From contig NZ_CP087135.1 of the NCBI RefSeq assembly GCF_020911945.1, forward strand, positions 744,001 to 808,000: a DNA stretch of 64,000 bases, written 5' to 3'. Position numbers and translations under genes: made by a program. Positions 1 through 8,358 of the stretch are shown here, in pieces. How positions within the stretch are numbered: position 1 is the first letter of the stretch; each line of letters begins with the position of its first letter. The stretch comes from Flavobacterium galactosidilyticum. Its GTDB lineage: Bacteria; Bacteroidota; Bacteroidia; Flavobacteriales; Flavobacteriaceae. The notes under the pieces were generated by a model. The model was not told the DNA's origin, did not search any database, and was given only the letters and a program-made list of their open reading frames with translations.

Positions 1-388
1 TCAAACGAATTAACCTTTTAGCCGTGGAACCATTAAAAGAAGTAAATGATCCTCCTACAACTATCTTTCCATCGGGTTGTACTAAACTGCAATATACATT
101 CCCATTAAAACTCGTACCCGTGAGAAAAGAAGGGTCTTTGGAACCATCAGGCAATAACCGACACAATTTAGGAGTAGCAGCGCCGTTAAAATTTAAGAAA
201 TCGCCTCCTACAATCAAATTTCCGTCAGCTTGTAGCGAAACGGTTCTGACATTACTGTCGAAACCATCTCCTGATAAACCATCATCATAGGTGTTAAAAG
301 TCGCATCGACTATCCCCTCTTGACAATAAGCAGTATTAAAAATGAAAATACTTAACACAACAACGAAGTAAAGGAGTTTTGTTTTCAT
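1..388 (-). CDS. Delta-60 repeat (beta-propeller-like) secreted protein, N-terminal part
   Basis: The minus strand is open from an ATG at 386-388 to the window edge, so only about 129 N-terminal residues are present. It starts with a signal peptide (MKTKLLYFVVVLSIFIFNTA, cleaved near YC-QE). Two units follow of the type V-x-x-x-x-QPDGKIVVGGSFTSFNG...RL-x-DGS-x-D-x-SF, which is the delta-60 repeat of long Bacteroidota surface proteins. Such proteins are usually much larger and often end in a T9SS sorting domain; that end lies outside the window, so secretion by T9SS is only inferred. The plus-strand reading frame over the same bases is a shadow: only the minus frame gives a signal peptide and recognisable repeats. 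Confidence 0.8.
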   Translation of the reverse strand, partial: MKTKLLYFVVVLSIFIFNTAYCQEGIVDATFNTYDDGLSGDGFDSNVRTVSLQADGNLIVGGDFLNFNGAATPKLCRLLPDGSKDPSFLTGTSFNGNVYCSLVQPDGKIVVGGSFTSFNGSTAKRLIRL

Positions 389-632
389 ATTTAGAAGAGA
401 GTTAAGGTTTTTATATCAAATTCACTAACACGCACCATTACAGGTGCTTAGTAATTAATTATAAAAGTAGAAACAATCTTAACTAGACGCAATACCCACA
501 TTTAGTGATATTTACAAAAAAATATTTTTTAACCATATAAGTCATATCAGTTTAAAAAACCAAACAAAAAAATTAGTTCATTTAAGCCAAGTCACCTAAT
601 TGTTAATACAAACTTGATAAACAACCTATCAA
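389..632. other. AT-rich non-coding stretch
   Basis: This is the upstream region of the delta-60 gene, leading into the tandem repeat. I see no ORF, clear promoter or RNA gene in it. Confidence 0.4.
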
Positions 633-1186
633 AAATCGATGACGGATGCAATTTAACCATAGACAATACGGGGTTTGTTTTTAGTATAGGCTAACTAAGT
701 GAGCGGTCAAAATAGTTCTCGACTGCGCTCGAACTGACAGCGCGTGTACTTCATAATAACAAACTTTCGGAAATCGATGACGGATGTCATTCAATCACAG
801 AAAATAAGGGAAATTTATTCTCACAACCTGTTCAGTAGAGCGGTCATAAAGGTTCTCGACTGCGCTCGAACTGACAACGCATGCAAGTTATATTAACAAC
901 CTTGCGCAAATCGACTTGAGGTAAGCCGTTTTATCCTTGAAGTAGAAGTTTTTTTTTGATACATGCTATTCAAGAACGAGAATTCAAAATTGTTCTCGAC
1001 TGCGCTCGAACTGACAACCCGTACAAGTTATATTAACGAACTTTCGTAAATCGACTCGAGGTGAGCCGTTTTATCCTTGAAATAGAAGTTTGTTTTTAAT
1101 ACATGCTAATCAAGATCTAAGTCGAAATGGTTCTCCACTGCGCTCGAACTAACAGCTCGTGTACTTTATTCTAACGAAGTTGTTCT
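633..1186. repeat. Four-copy tandem repeat with a period of about 138 bp
   Basis: The unit begins with AAATCGA at 633, 771, 908 and 1048 (steps of 138, 137 and 140). It carries the core GTTCTCGACTGCGCTCGAAC at 715, 852, 992 and 1130 (last copy with one change), about 80 bp into each unit. Units 1 and 2 share one version of the first half (TCGATGACGGATG) and units 3 and 4 another (GAGGT-A/G-AGCCGTTTTATCC), so the array is really two diverged pairs. The core contains the short dyad TCGA...TCGA. No ORF spans the units, so I treat it as non-coding. Confidence 0.85.
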
Positions 1187-1188
1187 TC

Positions 1189-1227
1189 AATAAAAAATCC
1201 CATTCTGTCATAAACAAAATGGGATTT
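1189..1227 (-). terminator. Rho-independent terminator of the T9SS protein gene
   Basis: A 10-bp stem, AAATCCCATT (1195-1204) with AATGGGATTT (1218-1227), has a 13-nt loop and is followed on the minus strand by a T run. It lies just downstream of the stop at 1253. Confidence 0.8.
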
Positions 1228-1252
1228 GTAAACTTTTAAGTAATTGGTTTTG

Positions 1253-4200
1253 CTAGAAAATAACTTTTTTAGAAATAACTTGTCCGTTGTCCAAAGTTAC
1301 TTTTACAATTCCTATTTGTTGGCTAAAACCAATCGCAGATGAACGGAATTCAGTACTATTTACAGCCTCTTTTTCAAATACTTTTTTACCTAACAAGTCA
1401 TAAACTGTAATTCGTTTTATAGTTTCTATTTCAGATTTAATTTTTAATTCATTTTTATCCTTAGAAATTACAACTGAACTATTAACTCCTTCAAAATCAG
1501 TATTACCTAACGTTTTATCCGTATAACGCAATACAAAACGATTGTCAAAAGTTCCTGCTTCAGTAGTAAAGGCATACGGAGTATCTTTAATATTATGAAT
1601 AACATTCAGCAACTTATCCTCAATATATATGTTTTGAGTAGCCAATACTCCATCGGTTTGGTCAATGCTAATGTTAAGATTCATTTCTTCTTTAGACCTA
1701 TATCCTAGAGGAACTGTATCGGTTTCGTCAAATGGCAAAGCCCTACCTTGAATAACTAAGTAGTTCTCTGGAGTAACACTATAAAAATCTACAAATTCAT
1801 GCTCATCAAAACTCTCTCCGTCGTAACGATTGTCATAGCCATTTGTAGCGCCAGCAAGATAACCTACTAAAGTTTGCTTGAAAGCGCCTTCGTTATTATA
1901 TAAATTAAGCCAAACTCTATTTTTCTCGATAGCAGTACTTGTTTTTGATTTCGTTTTAGTGGTTCTAAAAAACTGCGAGTTATTTGCTCCAGCAACTCCG
2001 CCACTTACGCGCATATCATTAGTAAATAACACATTTCCTGTTCCTTTTCCTGTTGCAAAAAAACTTTGGCCAGCAGCAATTTTACCTGATGGAACAGAAA
2101 AGTTAACACCGCTTATTGATGTAGCTGCAGCTGTTGTTCCTGTACCTCCTGTCAAGTTATAGGAAGCGTAATCGTTGTCGTTATATACATAAAAAGCTCC
2201 ACTAGGCGCTATACCAGTATTGTGCGTCCAGAAATAAATTGTTCCATCAAGAATCAAGTGGTTTTCATTCAAAAAAGCATCGGCATCTATAGCTGATGGA
2301 TATGGATTTCCTAACAAATACGATTTATTATTTGATATTCCTATATATGTATAATCCCCATTATTGGGAACACCTATAAACTTTACTTTTTGCGTATAAG
2401 GAAAACTTACAACTTCTCCATTAGGCCATGTTCCTGCTTTTGGCGTTCTAATTGCATAGCCTTTTCCTGCAATCATTGGATTCGAACCTAGCTCATCAAT
2501 CCAATCGGGGTCTGTAAAACTATGGTATTTATCAGATAAAGTATTAGGAGACAAATTATAAAGAGTTTGTCCTGAGACTGGAGAAGACCAATAGGTGTAG
2601 TCAAAATTATTCATGGGAGTGGTGTTTCTTTTGTAGGTTATTCTTCCTACATTAGTCACGTCATTTATTTGAACTAAACTCGCATTGTTTTCTAGTATAA
2701 AAGTTCCAGGAGTATCTACCTTTATAATATCAGATACCGTTACTGAAACTCCGTCTTGAACTGTTAGCTCACCTTTGGTAATCAAAAGTTCATTATTAAC
2801 CACAACATCGCTGTTTACACTATAACCGCCAGTGCCTGTAAAGGTAATGTCGTTGTACGTACCTGGACCAACAGTTTGTGTTGCCCCATAATACTCAACC
2901 GTTCCTGCAGGAATAGCTTTTCCGTTTGCAGCACCCGAAAACCGTATTGTACCATCCATACTATTTATCGCAGCATAGCTCAAACTACCACCCGCCATAT
3001 CTATAATTGCATCTGAAGTTGTAATATTAAAATCGCCAACACTTAAATTGTAACCATTCATTTTAAAATTAGGGCTGCCATTTACTATATTCAATTTATT
3101 GCTAATTGTTAAGTTGCCTAAAGCGGTTTGGGTTCCAGAACTGTTATCAAGTGACAACGAAACATAAGTTCCTGCTACTACTTTTTGACCGCCCGTTGTT
3201 GCACTATACACAACGGTGTTAGCCCATGTTTTTCCAGATGGGATTGGAGTACCTGACGTATTTGCTGTTTTTATTTGCCCCAAACCTGAATTAGAAAAAG
3301 TACCGCTCAATACATTAGTACCCATATCAAGAATAGAGGTAGCATTTACATTATCCAGAACGCCATTTACAATAATATTTCTAGCCGCATTTAATGGAAA
3401 TGTACTTTTAGAGTTAGTTAGATTATTAAATACGTTTGATCCCGTACCACTTATAGTTTGTGATGCAGTACCGTTAAAATTAGTTGTACCACTAGACGAT
3501 AAGGTTCCATTATTGACCCAATTCCCGGTAACGGTCAGTGTCCTTGATGGATTAATGGTTAGTGATGATAAAGAGGCAATAGTAATATTACGACAATCAC
3601 CATTTGCTGTGCCAATTACTGGCAAGTAAGGTGCTGTAGCAGGTATTACAACATTAGTACTTGCTGAAGGTAATGTTAAGGAACACCAATTGTTAGGATC
3701 ACTCCAATCTGTTGTAATTTGACCTAGCCAAGTACCTATCGCACACGCTAAATTTACATTTAGAATTCCAGTTGTGGTTGTACCAAACCAAAGTGCGCTT
3801 TTATTTGTAGCGGTAGTTGCTGCCGTTCCTCCCCAAGAACCTGACAGTTGTAGTGTACCATTAAAAGTAAGTGTTTGTGAAAAAGAAGTAGAACCAGTAG
3901 GAAGGATAGCTACGGCAGTGCCACTTAAAGCTAATTCGTCTGCTATAAGTGTTGCTCCTGCAAATGTTTTGTCTCCTGAATTACTAAGGTTTAAGTTTCC
4001 ATAATTCTGAACGGCGACAGTTTGAGCAGTCCCATTGTATTCTACCGTACTCGTTGCCCCAATCGTGTTAGTACTAAAACCGGAAGGAAAAGTACTTGTA
4101 CCGCTTAAATACAAGTTGGCATCATTAGCCAAAGTAAAAACACTAGCGCCTGAAATGGCAAAACCACCATTGTCTAAACCACCCCCGCTATCATTAGCAA

Positions 4201-5338
4201 CGGTAAGAGGTACAGATGAATTAAAAACTTTAGCGCTATTACTAGTAATAAGTCCTGTATTTATGATAATTACACCACCAGTTGCAACAAAAGGTGAAAT
4301 CCATTCTACTCCAGCTGCTAGAGGGGAGTTTCGGTTGTATTCCAGTTTAGCAACCGTTCCATAAGTAGGTGCACTACTAACCGTTGCTGTTCCTTGCATA
4401 GAAAGCGTCCCGTTGACAACATAAACTAATGCTGAGTTCTTGGCTCCAGATCCAGATAGCGTTAAATTATAATATGTAGTAGGTTTAACAGTTTGAGCTC
4501 CTGGTCTGGTATAAATTACTGTATTATCTGCTGCAGTTGCTGTTAACGTAGTTAGAGTTGCATTCCTTCCAATAGTTAGTGTTTTAGAAGCACTATTAAT
4601 CAATGTTCCAGTACCAGTTAGATTATTTACGACATTAAAAACAGTTAAATTATTAGTGTAAGTACCTGAAAAACTAGCATTATTAATGGTAATAGATGGA
4701 GTTGAACCTGCTATTGTATTACTCAAGCCACTAAAAGTAAAATTTCCTTTGCTTGAAGGTAATATAGTTCCGTTTACTAACAAATTACCATCAATACCTA
4801 TATTTTTTTTATTATTATCAAAAATTGCTCCTGTATTAATAGTAAGATTAGCTACTTTAAATCCTGATGCCATCTTCACGGTATTAGTACTAACACCATC
4901 TCCAATAATAACATTAGGAAGTGTTCCGGATCCTGTCATTCGATTTATGCTTACTGATCCTGTAAACCTAATTGATCCAGGACCATTTACTCCGTCAGTC
5001 AACGTCGCATTACTTTTATAAGTACCTGACACTGTTAATATTTGATTTGGGTTTATTATTATTTTAGCAGAAGATTTATTTAATAATAAATTTGTAATTC
5101 CTGTAGAAACTGTAACCGTAACTGTATGTGTTGTTGCAATAATTACATCATCACTGGCTGTGGGAACCACACCTCCTACCCATGTTGTCGTAGCATTCCA
5201 ATTACCACTTGTCGCAGAGGTAATAGTCGCTGCATTTGCAAATGAGCAAACAAACAAAAATAGCAACAGCAAATGAAATTTCGCTGAAAATTTTAACTTT
5301 AATAAACTTAATAATGAGTTAGAGTAATTATTATTCAT
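1253..5338 (-). CDS. Large T9SS-secreted surface protein (G8-like start, repeats, type A sorting domain)
   Basis: A 1361-residue exported protein. A cytoplasmic stretch and hydrophobic signal (LLLLFLFVCSFANA) lead into a G8-like segment (SGNWNATTTWVGG...DDVIIATTHTVTV, about 43-75). A long Ser/Thr/Asn/Gly-rich beta-repeat region follows, with several copies of V-x-Y-x-G-x-x-QTV-x(4)-Y-x-NL-x-L-x-x-SG. A non-repetitive domain begins near residue 900 (YTYWSSPVSGQTLYNLSP). The C-terminus is a typical T9SS type A sorting domain (ITVYDLLGKKVFEKE ... GIVKVTLDNGQVISKKVIF), which directs export through T9SS and is removed at the cell surface. The gene is monocistronic with its own promoter and terminator. 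A role in adhesion or gliding would be inference; no catalytic domain is visible. The long opposite-strand frames here are shadows caused by its biased codon use. Confidence 0.9.
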   Translation of the reverse strand: MNNNYSNSLLSLLKLKFSAKFHLLLLFLFVCSFANAATITSATSGNWNATTTWVGGVVPTASDDVIIATTHTVTVTVSTGITNLLLNKSSAKIIINPNQILTVSGTYKSNATLTDGVNGPGSIRFTGSVSINRMTGSGTLPNVIIGDGVSTNTVKMASGFKVANLTINTGAIFDNNKKNIGIDGNLLVNGTILPSSKGNFTFSGLSNTIAGSTPSITINNASFSGTYTNNLTVFNVVNNLTGTGTLINSASKTLTIGRNATLTTLTATAADNTVIYTRPGAQTVKPTTYYNLTLSGSGAKNSALVYVVNGTLSMQGTATVSSAPTYGTVAKLEYNRNSPLAAGVEWISPFVATGGVIIINTGLITSNSAKVFNSSVPLTVANDSGGGLDNGGFAISGASVFTLANDANLYLSGTSTFPSGFSTNTIGATSTVEYNGTAQTVAVQNYGNLNLSNSGDKTFAGATLIADELALSGTAVAILPTGSTSFSQTLTFNGTLQLSGSWGGTAATTATNKSALWFGTTTTGILNVNLACAIGTWLGQITTDWSDPNNWCSLTLPSASTNVVIPATAPYLPVIGTANGDCRNITIASLSSLTINPSRTLTVTGNWVNNGTLSSSGTTNFNGTASQTISGTGSNVFNNLTNSKSTFPLNAARNIIVNGVLDNVNATSILDMGTNVLSGTFSNSGLGQIKTANTSGTPIPSGKTWANTVVYSATTGGQKVVAGTYVSLSLDNSSGTQTALGNLTISNKLNIVNGSPNFKMNGYNLSVGDFNITTSDAIIDMAGGSLSYAAINSMDGTIRFSGAANGKAIPAGTVEYYGATQTVGPGTYNDITFTGTGGYSVNSDVVVNNELLITKGELTVQDGVSVTVSDIIKVDTPGTFILENNASLVQINDVTNVGRITYKRNTTPMNNFDYTYWSSPVSGQTLYNLSPNTLSDKYHSFTDPDWIDELGSNPMIAGKGYAIRTPKAGTWPNGEVVSFPYTQKVKFIGVPNNGDYTYIGISNNKSYLLGNPYPSAIDADAFLNENHLILDGTIYFWTHNTGIAPSGAFYVYNDNDYASYNLTGGTGTTAAATSISGVNFSVPSGKIAAGQSFFATGKGTGNVLFTNDMRVSGGVAGANNSQFFRTTKTKSKTSTAIEKNRVWLNLYNNEGAFKQTLVGYLAGATNGYDNRYDGESFDEHEFVDFYSVTPENYLVIQGRALPFDETDTVPLGYRSKEEMNLNISIDQTDGVLATQNIYIEDKLLNVIHNIKDTPYAFTTEAGTFDNRFVLRYTDKTLGNTDFEGVNSSVVISKDKNELKIKSEIETIKRITVYDLLGKKVFEKEAVNSTEFRSSAIGFSQQIGIVKVTLDNGQVISKKVIF

Positions 5339-5424
5339 GGGGCGAATTTTTGTGTTTTGTAGGTTGTGCGCAAAGAAATAGTACTATTTTTTTTAACGTA
5401 AGAAGCTTAAAAAAAAATAATTCG

Positions 5425-5451
5425 CAAAGATACTAGCCCTTCCTCAAACAA
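5425..5451 (-). promoter_or_regulatory. Bacteroidota-type promoter of the T9SS protein gene
   Basis: On the minus strand TTG (5449-5451), a 16-bp spacer and TATCTTTG (5425-5432) match the TTG...TAnnTTTG pattern. It is about 85 bp upstream of the ATG at 5338; the spacer is at the short end. Confidence 0.55.
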
Positions 5452-5608
5452 TTAATTATACTCGATTAAAGGTAAAATTAGCCGTTGAAGCGCTTAAATA
5501 ATTTCCAGTTACACTATAACAATCTGTATTGTTTTTCTGAAAAAAAAAATTTTATGGGAAAAAACAGTAACTAGCATAAAAACCAATGCTAGCTTTAGTT
5601 CCATTACT

Positions 5609-5640
5609 TTGCAAACTGTACTCTAGAAATTGTATTTTTG
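5609..5640 (+). promoter_or_regulatory. Probable promoter of recX
   Basis: TTG at 5609-5611 and a perfect -7 box TATTTTTG at 5633-5640, spaced by 21 bp, lie about 50 bp before the recX ATG at 5692. Confidence 0.55.
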
Positions 5641-5691
5641 CGCAAGCGAGCAAAAATTTTTATTTAAAAAACGAGCCGTAAAATCCGCTAA

Positions 5692-6162
5692 ATGAAAGAC
5701 TTTTTCACCATAAAACAGGCAACACAAAAACTAGAGCATTATTGCGCCTATCAAGATCGCTGTCACGAAGAAGTAATCCAGAAATTGCGAAGTATGAAAA
5801 TGGATCAAGATGAAATTGACCAAATAATCGTGCAACTTATAGCTGATAACTTCCTGAACGAAGAACGCTTTGCTTGTAGTTATGCCAGAGGAAAACACCG
5901 CATTAAACATTGGGGGAAAATCAGAATTGTAAATGAATTAAAATTCAGAAAAATCTCTGCCACGCTAATAAAAATTGCCTTAAAAGAAATTGACGATTCT
6001 GACTATTTCGAAATGTTTGATGCATTAGCTGATAAACATTGGGAAACTATCACCGAGGGAAACACACTGAAAAAACGAAAAAAATTCTGCGATTATTTCC
6101 TAAGAAAAGGCTGGGAAACGGAGTTGATTTATCAGAAGGTGAAGGAGCTGGAGAAGATTTGA
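5692..6162 (+). CDS. recX: RecX family regulatory protein
   Basis: A 156-residue all-helical protein matching RecX, which binds RecA filaments and limits RecA activity. The family pattern is seen as three tandem three-helix units: L-x-x-Y-C-x-x-x-x-R-C-x-x-E-V-x-x-K-L (about 14-35), LIADNFLNEERFACSYARGK near 54-73 followed by H-x-W-G-x-x-R-I-x-x-E-L, and a C-terminal unit ending L-R-K-G-W-E-x-x-L-I-Y. The length is normal for the family. It is not beside recA in this window. An AT-rich leader with a TATTTTTG box precedes it. No strong terminator follows on the plus strand, though the hairpin at 6283-6318 could work in both directions. Confidence 0.9.
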   Translation: MKDFFTIKQATQKLEHYCAYQDRCHEEVIQKLRSMKMDQDEIDQIIVQLIADNFLNEERFACSYARGKHRIKHWGKIRIVNELKFRKISATLIKIALKEIDDSDYFEMFDALADKHWETITEGNTLKKRKKFCDYFLRKGWETELIYQKVKELEKI

Positions 6163-6271
6163 GTTTTCCGATGTCTCTTGTGTGTCGTGGGTGATCTATT
6201 TCGAGTTCTTCGGCAGATAACTGCGATTTGGAATTTGAGATTTGACTTATCCGTTATCTATTTTCCTTTAT

Positions 6272-6318
6272 ATTATAAAAAAAAAGACATTGTCTTGAAT
6301 CATCAAAACAATGTCTTT
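6272..6318 (-). terminator. Terminator of the TonB receptor gene, possibly bidirectional
   Basis: An 11-bp perfect stem, AAAGACATTGT (6283-6293) with ACAATGTCTTT (6308-6318), is followed on the minus strand by a long T run. On the plus side the T run is weaker. It sits between convergent recX and the receptor gene. Confidence 0.8.
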
Positions 6319-6441
6319 AGAAATTTAATCTTTAGAAATTTAATTTATTATTTTAAGCGTAACAAACTCAATAACTCAGGCGATGAGCTCCATTAAAAAG
6401 CAAGACGAATTAAAATAAGTTCCAAAGATAAAAGCCTTTTA

Positions 6442-8265
6442 CTACTTAAACGTATATTTCAATCCAAATAGTAAATTCCCTTTTGGCATTGGAATCAAAC
6501 TACTTTCAGAATATTCCGTATTAAAAATATTATTAGCATAAACGGATAACTCTATGTCATTCCAATGGTATGCCGCACTTAGATCTACCACATTATAACT
6601 CGCTCCAGAAGTGCGTTCCATATAACGATACGCAATCGAATTAGTAAAGTTCTCAAACCATTGCATTTGATACGAGCCAACCATTTGATGTTTCAATGAA
6701 TTGATGGAATATCTCGACTCCACCGCTGCAGTTTGCTTGATTTCGTCATCAAGAAAAGTATATCCTAAATTGATTTTTTGAGTCAAATTATTCAATTTAA
6801 AGCTATAATCAAACTGTGTTTCAATCCCTTTTGTGTTCACATCCTGAATGTTTTGTGGCGAGAAAACAACATCGGTAGCATTGACTCGTACATAATCAAT
6901 CAAATTATTGGAATCCCTATTAAAACCAGCGATCGAAAGGCCAAAACGATTCGTATTCCATCTAATTCCTACCTCTTGTGCTAAGGCGTCTTCGGCTTGC
7001 AAATTTGGATTTCCTATTGCCTGCGGCCCTATGTAATACAAATCAGTGTAAGTAGGAACTCGGTACGTGTACCCTATGTTGCCATACACTCTCACATCAT
7101 CAGCAATGGCATATCCTACATCAACTCCCGGGAATAATTTGTTATCAAAATCTGAAAAATAAGAAGCTGCAATTCCTGGAGTTACATCTAATTTATTATC
7201 CAAAAACTGAAAACGATGTTCTAAAAACAAGGTCGCAATTTCTCTTTGATTGTCTCCCAATCGATTACTTGCTATAAAGTATTTTGAAAATTCAACACCA
7301 AAACCAGTGATACCAGCACTTGAAGTATAAGAACCATTTAACTCAACAGCCGCTTTATTAGTTAAGTGCAAATTCCTATACCCAGCTGGATTACTCCTAA
7401 CGTATACATATTCATCTTGATTTCGTCTCCAATATACTCGTGGCTTCCAGGTAAAATTTCCTTTTTTAATAACAGTCGAAAACCCAACTAAAGTTGCTTG
7501 CGTTTCCTCATATTGCTGTGTTGCTGATGGAATTCCGTAAAAGCCATTAGCACCAAATTTCTTTTCAGAATGACTCGCAATAAAGTTGATAGGAAGTTTG
7601 TTTTTATTGAATTGACTTTTTACAAATAAATTTTGATTGTCAAAATCAGTATTTACTCTGTACCCGTTTGAAAAGTTCTTGCTAAAGTGAACAATGTGAC
7701 TGCTATTGTCTAAATTAATTGAAGCAGTGGCTTCCGCCAAAAATTGTCCGTAGGAACCCATTTGTAGTTTAGTTACCAAAAGATTTTTAGGCGCACTTTT
7801 AGTTACAATATTTACCGCTCCTGAAAAAGCATTTTGTCCAAAAACACGAGCAGCCGGCCCTTTTATGATTTCGATTCTTTCAATTACTTCTATTGGCAAC
7901 GCTAAGTTTAGAGTATGATGACCTGTTTGTGCATCATCTACTTTTATACCGTCAATTAGCAATAAAGTTTGATCAAAACTGCCACCTCTTATGTATAAAT
8001 CAGCTTGCATTCCGTTTACACCTTGTCTTCTTACATCAACACCTGCAACTTGCTGCAAGGCGTCAGCCACATTAGTAACACCTAATTTTTTTATGTCACT
8101 AGCGGTAACTATTTGAATCGTTCTTGAATTTTCACTAAAAGGCAAATCGATCCTGGAAGAAGTTACTATAACTTCATTTAGCGAGTCCATTTTCTGTTTT
8201 GTTTCTTGTGCTTTTCCTACTAAAGTACAAAGTACTAAAGAAGCCACTGCCATTGTTTTTTTCAT
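6442..8265 (-). CDS. TonB-dependent outer-membrane receptor (BtuB-like size)
   Basis: A 607-residue receptor. It has a signal peptide (MKKTMAVASLVLCTLVGKAQ), a TonB box-like stretch (SLNEVIVTSSR, about 28-38), and a plug domain with DALQQVAGVDVRRQG, Y-I-R-G-G-S-F-D-Q-T-L-L-L-I-D-G and E-R-I-E-I-I-K-G-P-A (about 40-150). A beta-barrel follows to the C-terminal FGLKYTFK. It lacks the carboxypeptidase-like N-terminal extension of SusC-type receptors, and its length resembles BtuB and other small-ligand receptors. The substrate cannot be read from sequence. It is divergent from a MocR-family regulator with only 80 bp between them, which suggests that regulator controls it. I saw no cobalamin riboswitch in that gap, which is too short for one. 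Confidence 0.88.
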   Translation of the reverse strand: MKKTMAVASLVLCTLVGKAQETKQKMDSLNEVIVTSSRIDLPFSENSRTIQIVTASDIKKLGVTNVADALQQVAGVDVRRQGVNGMQADLYIRGGSFDQTLLLIDGIKVDDAQTGHHTLNLALPIEVIERIEIIKGPAARVFGQNAFSGAVNIVTKSAPKNLLVTKLQMGSYGQFLAEATASINLDNSSHIVHFSKNFSNGYRVNTDFDNQNLFVKSQFNKNKLPINFIASHSEKKFGANGFYGIPSATQQYEETQATLVGFSTVIKKGNFTWKPRVYWRRNQDEYVYVRSNPAGYRNLHLTNKAAVELNGSYTSSAGITGFGVEFSKYFIASNRLGDNQREIATLFLEHRFQFLDNKLDVTPGIAASYFSDFDNKLFPGVDVGYAIADDVRVYGNIGYTYRVPTYTDLYYIGPQAIGNPNLQAEDALAQEVGIRWNTNRFGLSIAGFNRDSNNLIDYVRVNATDVVFSPQNIQDVNTKGIETQFDYSFKLNNLTQKINLGYTFLDDEIKQTAAVESRYSINSLKHQMVGSYQMQWFENFTNSIAYRYMERTSGASYNVVDLSAAYHWNDIELSVYANNIFNTEYSESSLIPMPKGNLLFGLKYTFK

Positions 8266-8297
8266 AATTATACTTAGTGTTTATTTTTAAAACGTGG

Positions 8298-8358
8298 CAA
8301 ATTTAGTATCTTTCCGGACGAGTAATATAGTCCAGCTTTTAAATTATGAATAGTCCGG
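8298..8358. promoter_or_regulatory. Divergent promoter region with candidate regulator sites
   Basis: For the receptor, the minus strand has a -7 box TAAATTTG (8298-8305). For the regulator, the plus strand has TATCTTTC (8307-8314), one base off consensus. Three related hexamers lie here: CCGGAC (8314-8319), GTCCAG (8330-8335) and GTCCGG (8353-8358). The last two form a 23-bp-spaced direct repeat AGTCC-R-G, and the first and last are a perfect inverted pair. MocR regulators commonly bind spaced direct repeats, so this is a plausible operator; that is inference. Confidence 0.45.

Noticed and set aside
24..290. Plus-strand open frame of 88 codons at the window start
   Set aside because: It lies on the opposite strand of the delta-60 repeat gene, which has a signal peptide and recognisable repeats; this frame is a shadow.
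633..1186. CRISPR array
   Set aside because: The repeated core recurs every 138 bp with diverged long units and no unique spacers of regular size; no cas genes nearby.
3216..3629. Long plus-strand frames (up to 137 codons) inside the T9SS protein gene
   Set aside because: They are opposite-strand shadows of the Ser/Thr/Asn-rich repeats, with no recognisable domain.
6178..6396. 72-codon plus-strand frame after recX
   Set aside because: It runs through the terminator hairpin at 6283-6318 and has no family-like features.
8266..8345. Cobalamin riboswitch upstream of the BtuB-sized receptor
   Set aside because: The gap to the divergent gene is only 80 bp and holds no B12-box-like sequence.
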